This document shows, one piece after another, positions 1 to 8,540 of a stretch of 38,538 bases of DNA. This DNA is from Paludibacter sp. (GTDB lineage Bacteria > Bacteroidota > Bacteroidia > Bacteroidales > Paludibacteraceae). The stretch's first letter is position 1. The number at the start of each line of letters is the position of its first letter. The stretch covers positions 1-38,538 of the forward strand of contig JARKQF010000067.1 of the NCBI GenBank assembly GCA_029973975.1, written 5' to 3'. Below the pieces are notes generated by a model, which saw only the letters and a list, made by a program, of their open reading frames with translations, did not search any database and was not told the origin of the DNA. The position numbers and the translations under genes were made by a program.

Positions 1-11
1 TCTTCTTTGAC

Positions 12-2030
12 TTATTTTACAAATATCTTTTGCTTTTCAGCCAGATAAAATCCCCTTTCAAGGCCTCTGATTTCGTTTCTCCCTGCAATCAGATTTACCG
101 AACGAATCAAACGGCCGTCAACAGCAAATAAATTGAATGAACGGGCAATGTCAGATGTCACGACCAGCAAATCGCCGTCAAAAGAAACCTTTACATCCGA
201 TTGCACTCCCGCTAATCCGGTCGTATTCATATCAATGGACGCCCAATCAGAATACACATTATTGCTGAAAGTTCGTACACGTATAAAATAATCTGCGCCA
301 TCCGGCAGATTCAGATTCTCAAGCGAGAAAGCAGTTGTTTCTACCTGTTCACTCAGCAAGATATTCTCACTTGTCTTTTCAACAAATTCTACCATCCAGC
401 TTTCGCCTGTGGCTTCCCAGGTCAGCATATTGCTCGCGATAGCCAGATTTACAGGTTTCCCGGAAAGAACTTCATACGAATGCATAGTCGTCCACGTAGC
501 GGCAGGAAGCAAAGAACCATTGTTGGTGCCGGGATTAGCTACATTCATGACAGTCTGATCGAAATTATCGAAGTTGTAATAGATATACAGACCTGTTTCA
601 TTTCCTTTCAGGCGTTGATTGTAGTTTTCTGCTATTTCCGTTGCACTCCGGGCAACATTCCATACCCGGATATCAGCCATTTTACCATAAAAGGTAGGAT
701 CGTTCGTGTACCAGCGTCCTATCCACAACTGGTCGGTCACGCGATTGCCTACCCAGTTTGTATAAAAATCTTCAATAACATCATAAAGCTCTCCGTTCAG
801 ATAAGCATAGGCTTTCAGTTCATCCGAGGAAATTACAAAAGCTAAATGTCCCCACTGATTCGAAAATGCTTCACGGGGTAAAAATATTGCAAAAGCCTGA
901 TCGTAAGTTCCATCATTTTTTGTATTCTTAAATACGAATCTCACATCTACTTTACTGGTTGCACTGTTGCTCGCTAAATTCACCGAAAAGCCCTGGTTAC
1001 CATTGTGTCGGTTCGATATGACATTGACACCAGTTTTATTGTTACCGCTGGTATCATCGATATAAAGCCAGGTTTCCAGTGTCATGCTTTTTTCAGCGAA
1101 AGCAAGAACACCACTATTTAACCCATTGTGACCAACAGTAGTCAGATTCCACGCGTTAAAATTTCCGGTAGGTTGTTCCAATTCAACAACCACATCTGTA
1201 ACTTTTAACGGATCCTGTACGGCGCTGTGAGCAGCCTTACGGGCAACTTCAGCATTTCTTTCCGAAAGACTTGGAGGAGCATAAGTATTACTAAGTACAT
1301 TCTTTCCGGTTATTTTTTCATACCACGTACATGCAGCTGTATAACGCCCGATGTTATAATCCAGATGATATCCGTCGCGACAAAGATTATCGCCGATAAA
1401 ACTGGTGCGGGCATTTTGAATTGCTGTACCGGATGGAATAATGATGCTGATATTTTCAGCTGTCGCACTACGGCTTACCGCATCGAGTATACCATTATAC
1501 ATGGTCATTTGGTCCTTGTTGTAATTAGCAAAACCTGAGTGGGTTGAGTTCTGCTGATAAGCCCATGTCATGTGCAAAGCATACTTCACGTTCGGATTGG
1601 TAGCCTTCGTTTTCACATAAGCCAGCAAATTGGTTAAATAAGGAAAATACGTATTGTACATTCCGGAATTCTGACTCACCTGCTGAAAAGTAATGTAATC
1701 CCAATCTTCATCGGCAATCGCGGTCTCCAGTTTTGTACTTGCCGTATTGGATTTAACTCCATTTACTATCTTACGGTATTCATACGCAGCACTGTTGTTA
1801 TTGGCATTATTCCAGTGCGTTTCCAGACTACAACCGCCGATATACATGTTTCCAATAATGAAAGTCACATTATCCGCCTGTCCCAGTTCATACAAATAAT
1901 TTTCAACCGCATCCTCGGAAAAACTATTCCCGATGGCTAAGATTTTAATTGTTTCAGCATAACCGGTAAGGCAAACCACAAGAAATAAAAATACCGGTAA
2001 TAATTTCATTTTCAATGTCTTCATATTCAT
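12..2030 (-). CDS. Secreted SGNH/DUF4886-type esterase with LamG, FnIII-like and T9SS-like sorting domains
   Basis: A 672-residue modular secreted protein. A Sec signal peptide (about 1-25) is followed by an SGNH-hydrolase-like domain (about 27-275). Visible there are the block I motif GNSFS with Ser36 as likely nucleophile, a block II-like glycine in NMYIGG, and the Asp219-x-x-His222 dyad in RDGYH, so a carbohydrate esterase role is plausible. Next come a LamG/concanavalin-like sandwich (about 290-515), an FnIII-like segment (about 525-605) and a C-terminal domain of about 60 residues ending in GFYLAEKQKIFVK, the pattern of T9SS sorting domains. The LamG, FnIII-like and C-terminal parts are close relatives of those in the next gene upstream. 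It is the last gene of the operon seen here. The starts at 2030 and 2024 are equivalent. The domain order is clear; the substrate (probably acyl groups on the target glycan) is inference. Confidence 0.8.
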   Translation of the reverse strand: MNMKTLKMKLLPVFLFLVVCLTGYAETIKILAIGNSFSEDAVENYLYELGQADNVTFIIGNMYIGGCSLETHWNNANNNSAAYEYRKIVNGVKSNTASTKLETAIADEDWDYITFQQVSQNSGMYNTYFPYLTNLLAYVKTKATNPNVKYALHMTWAYQQNSTHSGFANYNKDQMTMYNGILDAVSRSATAENISIIIPSGTAIQNARTSFIGDNLCRDGYHLDYNIGRYTAACTWYEKITGKNVLSNTYAPPSLSERNAEVARKAAHSAVQDPLKVTDVVVELEQPTGNFNAWNLTTVGHNGLNSGVLAFAEKSMTLETWLYIDDTSGNNKTGVNVISNRHNGNQGFSVNLASNSATSKVDVRFVFKNTKNDGTYDQAFAIFLPREAFSNQWGHLAFVISSDELKAYAYLNGELYDVIEDFYTNWVGNRVTDQLWIGRWYTNDPTFYGKMADIRVWNVARSATEIAENYNQRLKGNETGLYIYYNFDNFDQTVMNVANPGTNNGSLLPAATWTTMHSYEVLSGKPVNLAIASNMLTWEATGESWMVEFVEKTSENILLSEQVETTAFSLENLNLPDGADYFIRVRTFSNNVYSDWASIDMNTTGLAGVQSDVKVSFDGDLLVVTSDIARSFNLFAVDGRLIRSVNLIAGRNEIRGLERGFYLAEKQKIFVK

Positions 2031-2093
2031 TTTTTTACTATGTTATTCAAGGTAGTATATATATTTTGAGAAAAACAATCAATGGCAAGCAAC

Positions 2094-3302
2094 TCAATAA
2101 ACTACAACTTTCTGTTTATCTATCAGATACATACCTCTCGAGATATTATTGATCACATTTTCTCCCACCGACAAATCTACGGAACGTACCAAACGTCCAT
2201 CAACAGCAAACACATTAAGCTTGCGGACAACATCCGAATTAACAATGATTGCATTATTCCGGGTGAAAACCGTTAAGTTACTGCTATTAATATCCTCGAT
2301 GCCCGATGTATTCGAATTAGTTGTTGCCCAGCCCGAATAAAACAGCGCATTTTTAGCTCTCACATTTGCATAATACTCCTTATTTCCATCAAGGCCAAGT
2401 TCAGCAAGCGAGTAAGAATTTCCGGTAACAACATCCGTTTTAACAACATTATTTGTTCCTTTCTCAACGACTTCCAGTTCAAAACTTTCTGCCGTTCCAT
2501 TCCAGGTAAGTGTATTCGCAGTTAACGATAAGTTTGCCGGAATAGCGGAAAGCACTTCGTAAGCATGCACATCGCTCCAGGTTGCAGCAGGTGACAAAGA
2601 ACCATTATTGGTGCCAGGGTTAGCAACGTTACTTATTATCTGAGCGAAATCATCGAAGTTGTAATAAATATACAAGCCGTCTTCTGTTCCGGTCAGAGGC
2701 CTGTTGTAGTTTGCAGCTATTTCATCCCCGGTACGGGCAATATTCCAAATGCGGATTTCCGCTAACTTACCGTAAGGCTTAGGATCGCTCCACCATTGTC
2801 CGATACCCAATGCAGTTGTGCTGTTCCCAAAATAACCTCCGATAGCATCTTTTTCTGCAAAGTAGCCTCCATTCAGATATGCATAAGCCTTTTCTTCTTC
2901 AGCTGAGATTACGTAGGCAACATGCACCCATTTGTCTACAAAATATTCGCGGGGAATATAAAAGTGCGCTGTATTTTTTTGCGTGTCTTTCGCAAACAAC
3001 CTCAATTCAAGCGCACCGGCATTTGCCGAATTAGCCCTTACACTGACTAAAAATCCTGCGTCAGGACCTGAAGTTCCTAAAATAGCAATCTTTTCAACAT
3101 CTGCTGAATTCAGATACATCCAGAATTCAATTGTTATTGATTTCTCCGCAAAGCCAACGGTTCCGCAAGACATGCCACCATGCCCGCTTTTGAGCTCCCA
3201 TGCACCAAAGTCTCCTTTTTCTGCATGTACAAATAATACATTTACAAGTACCAATAATGTAACTGATACTAAACGAAAAACAGGGTTAACATTTCTCATC
3301 AT
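2094..3302 (-). CDS. Secreted LamG/FnIII-like protein with T9SS-like sorting domain, no catalytic domain
   Basis: A 402-residue protein with a signal peptide (about 1-27), a LamG-type jelly roll (about 31-245), an FnIII-like segment (about 255-335) and a C-terminal sorting-type domain (about 342-402, containing FAVDGRLVRSVDL and ending in GMYLIDKQKVVVY). No catalytic motif is visible, so a surface glycan-binding or adhesive role is the simplest reading. It is a clear paralog of the rear two thirds of the neighbouring SGNH protein: both contain the block PGTNNGSL-x-PAATW and both end alike. It lies 63 bp upstream of that gene and probably shares its transcript. The ligand is unknown. Confidence 0.75.
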   Translation of the reverse strand: MMRNVNPVFRLVSVTLLVLVNVLFVHAEKGDFGAWELKSGHGGMSCGTVGFAEKSITIEFWMYLNSADVEKIAILGTSGPDAGFLVSVRANSANAGALELRLFAKDTQKNTAHFYIPREYFVDKWVHVAYVISAEEEKAYAYLNGGYFAEKDAIGGYFGNSTTALGIGQWWSDPKPYGKLAEIRIWNIARTGDEIAANYNRPLTGTEDGLYIYYNFDDFAQIISNVANPGTNNGSLSPAATWSDVHAYEVLSAIPANLSLTANTLTWNGTAESFELEVVEKGTNNVVKTDVVTGNSYSLAELGLDGNKEYYANVRAKNALFYSGWATTNSNTSGIEDINSSNLTVFTRNNAIIVNSDVVRKLNVFAVDGRLVRSVDLSVGENVINNISRGMYLIDKQKVVVY

Positions 3303-3403
3303 ACATTTAATTTTAAAAGATTATTAATAATAAATCCGGAACTTTATGTCCCTTTTGTTCATACGTTTTAATTTTATTTTTTAGTTGTCGTATGGAACTC
3401 TCG

Positions 3404-3456
3404 ATGAACTAATTTAATCATACACAAGGGTGTAATAATTGATTAAATTAGTTCAT
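3404..3456. repeat. 17-bp perfect inverted repeat with nested hairpin in the 3303-3472 gap
   Basis: The arms at 3404-3420 and 3440-3456 are perfectly complementary over 17 bp. The 19-nt loop can itself pair (TACAC with GTGTA). The repeat begins 16 nt after the stop codon of the 753-residue DUF4832-type gene on the transcribed minus strand, and no U-tract follows the hairpin. It could be a bidirectional terminator, a transcript-stabilising or processing structure, or an operator. The rest of this 170-bp gap is AT-rich and shows no gene or promoter I can support. Confidence 0.6.
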
Positions 3457-3472
3457 GTTCGTTTCATACTGA

Positions 3473-5734
3473 TTATTTTATTTTCACGTCAAACAATTGC
3501 AGCCATCCCGTAGCAGTTATGTTCTCTTTTGCCGATATTTGAATTCCGGGTACATTGTTTTTAGTTACATCCACAATGGCAACAACCCATTTATACAAAC
3601 CGGCAGGAACTCCGCTGATTGATGTTGTAAACACATAAGAAGAAGGCGTACCTTTCAGCCATTTTGACAAATCAGTCTGGTTATCGACCATGCTGGTAAC
3701 CACATTGCCGTTTCCATCCATCAAGCCAAAAGCAACTTTATATTTCTGATTCCATACCGGAATGTTGGCTGGACAATATCCCCAACCCAGATTATTCCAC
3801 CGGTGCGCTATTGTTATCATAGAACCACTATTTACTTCTTTAGGAAGTGATAAACGGTCAGGATAAAGTCGATAACCTCCTTCGGCAATAAATTCCTTAA
3901 CCAAATTAAATGAGGATTCAAACCATGTATTGACCTCATTAATGCGAAAATCCATCGTGTTTACACGGGCTTCCTTAGAGTCATCGAACTCACCCTGCCG
4001 GACATCGGCTACCGTTACATAGCCGCGTGGGTCGTTCCACCAACTGTGCGAGTTGGTAACCCATCCGCCTTCCATGATAACCGGTCGTTTGAAAACCCAT
4101 TTGGCTGCGATATTTTTTTCCCATTGCTGGTAATAATCCGTCATGCCAAATGCATCCTGACGCAATACATATCCTTTGCTGAACGCATATTCCAGAAGTC
4201 TTTCCGACTCACTGTCAGGACTTCCCCAACTTTTCTCCGTACCGATAAGTCTGTGGTAATTAATAGCCAATGGAATTTTAGTGAAATGTTTTGCATACAA
4301 ATCAACCACCCATTTGAGTACACTTTCCCTATTCGAATAATTCTTATATCTCATATTATGGGCTTCGCCCCACAAACCCAGGCCAAAACCATCGATAAAG
4401 TCAACCGCATCCGGATCATTAAACTTTTGGGCAAAAGCTTCCACGAATTTTGCATATTTCGCCTGAAAAACCGGATCATCGGGATAAGGAGACCAACGTT
4501 GATTATTCGAACCTGAAGTAAAGCCCTCTGCACCTGCGTCCTTCACATATTTAGGCGTAAAATCCTCACTTTTATCCCTGCTGTCAACAACAACCCGGAA
4601 AGCCAACCGCATTCCTCTCTGGCGTGCGTTATCAATCATCCATTTAAGTCCGGTGTTTGTATTCCAGCCATAAACTCCTTCACTCGGATTTAAGGCCGTC
4701 CAGCTTGTACGGATATAGAGCGTATTGGCATAATCAGCAATCTGAACAGGATTACTTACGCCGGGAACACTTATATTATCAAGTTTGGTCCAAAAGTCGG
4801 ATGCCGACCCCGGACTTCCGTAAAGCACCCATCCGGTCAATGGATTACGCAGATTTTTCCCGGTTTCCGGCTCTATCGTTACGATGTAATTCCCCGTTAT
4901 TTCATTATCAGCAGCTAAAGTATTTTTACCGCTCCAGGTAACTGTATACTGATTTATCGAGATATCAGTGGGTTTTTGGGCCAGAATTTCATGTCCATGA
5001 TAGAGATTCCAGTTAAGTTCCGGATTACAGACTGCATAATTGAACGAACCTGCCACATTGCTTATTTCCCTTTGATATGAAGTAAATTGATAATTAACAA
5101 CCAAATCCGGATTGTTCTCTTCAATATGCTTTCTGAAATTTGTTTTTATTTCATCTGCCGTGCGGGCTGTTTTCCAAACACGCACATCAGCTATTTTTCC
5201 GTAGAGCTTGGGGTCGCTGTACCAACTTCCAATCGCCAGGGCAATATTGGAATTGCCAATCCATCCTCCGGTAGCTGTCGTCGCACTATAAAGGTTCCCA
5301 TTCACATAAGCGTATGCCTTATTTTCCGCTTCTGAAACAACAAAAGCCAAATGTCCCCATTTCCCGGTAAACTCGCTTACAGGAATAAAAAACAAGATGT
5401 TTGCTTTTTGCGGATTAACAGCAAAAAAGCGTATCTCCAGCGCGTTATTATTCTCCGCATTTTTTCTTAAACTTAAAAGTACTCCCCGGTTGTTGCTATC
5501 CATGGTTCCCAGAATAGTCATTTTTTCTGTTTCGTTTTTCCCTTCAGCCATATTCAGCCAGAGTTCAAGCGTCATCGATTTTTCCGTGAATGTAAGCGGA
5601 GTCCCTGTAATCCCGTTGTGTCCGGTTTTTAACTCCCAGGCACAAAAATCGTCCGAAGCGTAAGACATTACGCTCAGCAAGACCAAAGTAACGGTCAACA
5701 AAAACGATTGAACGAGAAAATCAAATTTCTTCAT
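3473..5734 (-). CDS. Secreted LamG + DUF4874/DUF4832-type protein, putative glycoside hydrolase
   Basis: A 753-residue protein with a signal peptide (about 1-26), a LamG domain (about 28-235) related to those of the two downstream genes, a short linker, then a region of about 450 residues (about 296-753) homologous over its full length to the lipoprotein encoded near SusE. This region matches what I know as DUF4874 plus DUF4832. It looks like a TIM barrel with a C-terminal beta-sandwich. Acidic residues conserved between the two paralogs are Glu457 in GLWGEAHN, Asp527 in LRQDAFGMTDYYQ and Glu555 in VIMEGGW. The two glutamates, on strands far apart, recall the acid/base and nucleophile of clan GH-A. 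Unlike its neighbours it has no C-terminal sorting domain and ends in GWLQLFDVKIK. Glycosidase activity is inference. Confidence 0.75.
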   Translation of the reverse strand: MKKFDFLVQSFLLTVTLVLLSVMSYASDDFCAWELKTGHNGITGTPLTFTEKSMTLELWLNMAEGKNETEKMTILGTMDSNNRGVLLSLRKNAENNNALEIRFFAVNPQKANILFFIPVSEFTGKWGHLAFVVSEAENKAYAYVNGNLYSATTATGGWIGNSNIALAIGSWYSDPKLYGKIADVRVWKTARTADEIKTNFRKHIEENNPDLVVNYQFTSYQREISNVAGSFNYAVCNPELNWNLYHGHEILAQKPTDISINQYTVTWSGKNTLAADNEITGNYIVTIEPETGKNLRNPLTGWVLYGSPGSASDFWTKLDNISVPGVSNPVQIADYANTLYIRTSWTALNPSEGVYGWNTNTGLKWMIDNARQRGMRLAFRVVVDSRDKSEDFTPKYVKDAGAEGFTSGSNNQRWSPYPDDPVFQAKYAKFVEAFAQKFNDPDAVDFIDGFGLGLWGEAHNMRYKNYSNRESVLKWVVDLYAKHFTKIPLAINYHRLIGTEKSWGSPDSESERLLEYAFSKGYVLRQDAFGMTDYYQQWEKNIAAKWVFKRPVIMEGGWVTNSHSWWNDPRGYVTVADVRQGEFDDSKEARVNTMDFRINEVNTWFESSFNLVKEFIAEGGYRLYPDRLSLPKEVNSGSMITIAHRWNNLGWGYCPANIPVWNQKYKVAFGLMDGNGNVVTSMVDNQTDLSKWLKGTPSSYVFTTSISGVPAGLYKWVVAIVDVTKNNVPGIQISAKENITATGWLQLFDVKIK

Positions 5735-5767
5735 AACCTTTATCTTTTATTCATTTTCAGAGACAAA

Positions 5768-6277
5768 CTATCGTATTGCTATTTTTTGATTGTTAATCAG
5801 GTATATTCCTTTTTCAAGACCTCTTACGATTGTCTCTCCTTTTGATAAACCGACATTGCGCTTGAGGCTGCCATCCAGACTGAAAATTTTCACCAACTGC
5901 TCCACTTCCGAAATTATTTTCAGGGTTTGATTTTCACATTTAAATACCAGATTGCTAACCAACCAGGGATTAAATGTGGTAGTTGATGTCAGGGTGAAAA
6001 CACCGGAACTGACCCAGCCGGAGTAAACCATGTTGATTGTCCTGACTTTAACATAATACTCCACATTACTTTCCAGTCCTTCCAATGAAAATGAATTATC
6101 ATTCACAATTTCATTTTTAACTATCTCATCTGAGTTATTTCTGACAACCTGAATTTCCCATAAATCATTAACTCCATCCCAACTGATCATATCATTAGCA
6201 TTCAGAAACGAAGGCCATTGCGTCAGAAAAATCATGGCCAGCATGGTGGTATGCAATGCATAATTCCGATTTTTCAT
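5768..6277 (-). CDS. Small secreted FnIII-like protein with T9SS-like sorting domain
   Basis: About 169 residues from the ATG at 6277. The reading frame stays open to a TTG at 6304, but the methionine at 6277 gives a cleaner signal peptide (about 1-25). The mature part is one FnIII-like segment (about 26-105) and a C-terminal domain (about 110-169) containing FSLDGSLKRNVGLSKGE and ending in GIYLINNQKIAIR. This corresponds to the last 150 residues of the LamG proteins further down the operon. It has no catalytic or LamG domain. It may be a trimmed member of this cassette family or a small surface binding protein. Its function is unknown. Confidence 0.65.
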   Translation of the reverse strand: MKNRNYALHTTMLAMIFLTQWPSFLNANDMISWDGVNDLWEIQVVRNNSDEIVKNEIVNDNSFSLEGLESNVEYYVKVRTINMVYSGWVSSGVFTLTSTTTFNPWLVSNLVFKCENQTLKIISEVEQLVKIFSLDGSLKRNVGLSKGETIVRGLEKGIYLINNQKIAIR

Positions 6278-6308
6278 AATAATATTGATTTTAAGATTCT
6301 TCAAAGGG

Positions 6309-8516
6309 CTAATCCACTAATTCTATTTTTATTTTCTTATCTTTTACCATCACATAATAATCACCCGATTCTAAAAAGCGTTTACCAGTGCTATCCACGA
6401 ACCCGAAATCACGCATTAAATCAACTTCAAACCTGAACACCCTGGTTTCTCCGGCCTTTAACAACTGCTTTTCAAAATATTTCAGCTCCTTTACCGGTCG
6501 GGATATCGTTGAGACAGGATCAGAGATAAACCAGTGTACAGTTTCCTTTCCATCCATTTTTCCTGAGTTTGTAACAGCAATATCAAACGACAATTTATCT
6601 CCGCGTTTTATTTTTGTTGCAGAAGCCTTCATGTCACCATACACGTAATTTGTATAGCTCAAACCATGGGTAAATCCATAAAGAGGAGTTGTCGGGATAT
6701 CCTGATATTTACCCTGATGGGTACGTGCACTTTGCCGTGCATTGTAATAAACCGGAATTTGTCCTGTAGAATATGGAAATGTCATCGATAACTTTCCGGA
6801 TGGATTCACCCGTCCGCTTAGTATGCCCGCAACGGCTTTGCCCGTCATAATACCGGGCTGCCATATTGCTACCATGGCATCACTCAACGGTTCTAATCTG
6901 TTAAGTTCGAGTGGACGTCCGCTTGAAAGCAGTAAAATAAGCGGTTTACCTGCCTTTTTCAATTCCATTACCAAATCCTCCTGGATCTTGGGTAAAGCGA
7001 TAGTCGAACGTGATGCATTTTCTCCACTCCAGTCTTTTTTCTCTCCCAGACAAAGAATTACGACATCCGATTTTGTTGCGGCATCCAGAGCTTCGGCAAA
7101 TTTTGATGTATCATTACCATCAAATGCGCATCCTTCAGCATACGAAAGTTGAACGTTATTTCCCAATTCAGTTTCCAGTCCATCATAAATCGTTATCACA
7201 TCATCCGTATTTCCATGTGCTGCCCAGGAACCCAGCAAATGCCACCTGCTTTTTGCCAATGGTCCTATTACGGCTATCTTCGTTTGACCCGACAATGGCA
7301 AGGTATTATTTTCATTTTTAAGCAACACCAGCGACTCTTCTGCAAGTTGTTCAGCAATCTTCAAACTGGCGGGCAAGAGGAAACGTTCTTTTTCATCTGT
7401 TTCCGGAGTATACGGATTTTCAAAAAGTCCCAGGCGAAATTTCACACGCAACACACGTTTTACCGCATCATCGAGCATCGACATTGGTACTTTTCCTTCC
7501 TTTACCAATTCAGCCAGATGCATATCATAGCAATTATTCATCATGTCCATTTCCACACCGGCAGTAAAAGCTTTAAGTGCAGCTTCCTTTTTATCACCTG
7601 CCACTCCCTGAGACCTGAGTTGCTGAATGGCTCCCCAATCGGAAACGACAAAACCATCGTGTTTCCAACGGTTTTTTAATATGTCCCGCAGGATGTATGC
7701 ATTAGCAGTACCGGGCGTTCCGCTTATGTCGTTGAAAGAACTCATCAGTGTCGCTGCTCCGGCCTTAACTCCTGCTTCATAAGGTAACATATAGGTATCC
7801 CACAGCGACTGGGCAGATATTTCGGTATAAACATAATCACGTCCACCCTCCGAAGCTCCGTAACCAATATAATGTTTAAGACAGGCCGCTACTTTCTTGG
7901 GATCAGACATATCTTTTCCCTGATACCCTTTTACCGAAGCCACACAGAAAACCGCATTTGTATAAGGGTCCTCACCATATCCTTCAGCTACCCGTCCCCA
8001 ACGTCCATCGCGTGCTACATCGATCATAGGAGAGAAAGTCCAGTCAACACCCGACATTCTGGCCTCCTGAGCTGCAACCGCGCAAGCCTGCTCCACCAGA
8101 TCAGGATTCCACGAACATGCCTGCGCCAGAGATATCGGATAAACAGTTCTGTAACCATGGATAACATCATAACCGAATATCATCGGGATACCCAAACGCG
8201 ATTTTTCCATCGCCTGACGTTGCACTTCATTACGAAGTTTCGGATCGCTGTTGAAGTAGATAACCGAACCCAACTCTGCCGGCTTTTGTTTCAGCACATC
8301 CTCTATATTGTTCTTGTTATCATTACGTCCGAGTGTATACTGGTTCAGCTGGAATACTTTTTCTTCCAGGGTCATTCTGGACAATAAATCATTCACTCGC
8401 TTTTCTATATTTTGTTTAGGATTTTTGTATAAGGGCATTCCTTTCTTGTTTTGCGCGAAGACAAACGTACTCAACAAGACTAACGATACTAAATAAATTG
8501 CTCTGTTCATTTTCAT
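6309..8516 (-). CDS. Glycoside hydrolase family 3, beta-glucosidase-like (BglX type)
   Basis: About 735 residues from the ATG at 8516; an in-frame ATG at 8531 adds five residues. A signal peptide (about 1-21, ending FVFAQ) precedes the GH3 N-terminal TIM barrel, the alpha/beta sandwich and a C-terminal FnIII-like domain. The catalytic nucleophile is Asp293 in FVVSDWGA. The likely acid/base is Glu499 in WSGENASRS. The substrate motif KHYIGYG and the RWGR-x-x-EGYGEDP block are typical of the BglX branch. The length is normal for that branch. It is predicted to be a periplasmic exo-acting beta-glycosidase, with beta-glucosidase the usual activity but beta-xylosidase or beta-galactosidase possible. 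It follows the GH35-tail gene closely and precedes the FnIII-like gene by 31 bp. Confidence 0.93.
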   Translation of the reverse strand: MKMNRAIYLVSLVLLSTFVFAQNKKGMPLYKNPKQNIEKRVNDLLSRMTLEEKVFQLNQYTLGRNDNKNNIEDVLKQKPAELGSVIYFNSDPKLRNEVQRQAMEKSRLGIPMIFGYDVIHGYRTVYPISLAQACSWNPDLVEQACAVAAQEARMSGVDWTFSPMIDVARDGRWGRVAEGYGEDPYTNAVFCVASVKGYQGKDMSDPKKVAACLKHYIGYGASEGGRDYVYTEISAQSLWDTYMLPYEAGVKAGAATLMSSFNDISGTPGTANAYILRDILKNRWKHDGFVVSDWGAIQQLRSQGVAGDKKEAALKAFTAGVEMDMMNNCYDMHLAELVKEGKVPMSMLDDAVKRVLRVKFRLGLFENPYTPETDEKERFLLPASLKIAEQLAEESLVLLKNENNTLPLSGQTKIAVIGPLAKSRWHLLGSWAAHGNTDDVITIYDGLETELGNNVQLSYAEGCAFDGNDTSKFAEALDAATKSDVVILCLGEKKDWSGENASRSTIALPKIQEDLVMELKKAGKPLILLLSSGRPLELNRLEPLSDAMVAIWQPGIMTGKAVAGILSGRVNPSGKLSMTFPYSTGQIPVYYNARQSARTHQGKYQDIPTTPLYGFTHGLSYTNYVYGDMKASATKIKRGDKLSFDIAVTNSGKMDGKETVHWFISDPVSTISRPVKELKYFEKQLLKAGETRVFRFEVDLMRDFGFVDSTGKRFLESGDYYVMVKDKKIKIELVD

Positions 8517-8540
8517 TTGACTATTGTTCATAATATTTTT

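Noticed and set aside
7149-7679. Plus-strand open frame of 176 codons inside the GH3 gene
   Set aside because: It is antisense to a well-conserved GH3 catalytic region. Its protein is rich in His, Phe and Ile without any recognisable domain, as expected of a shadow frame.
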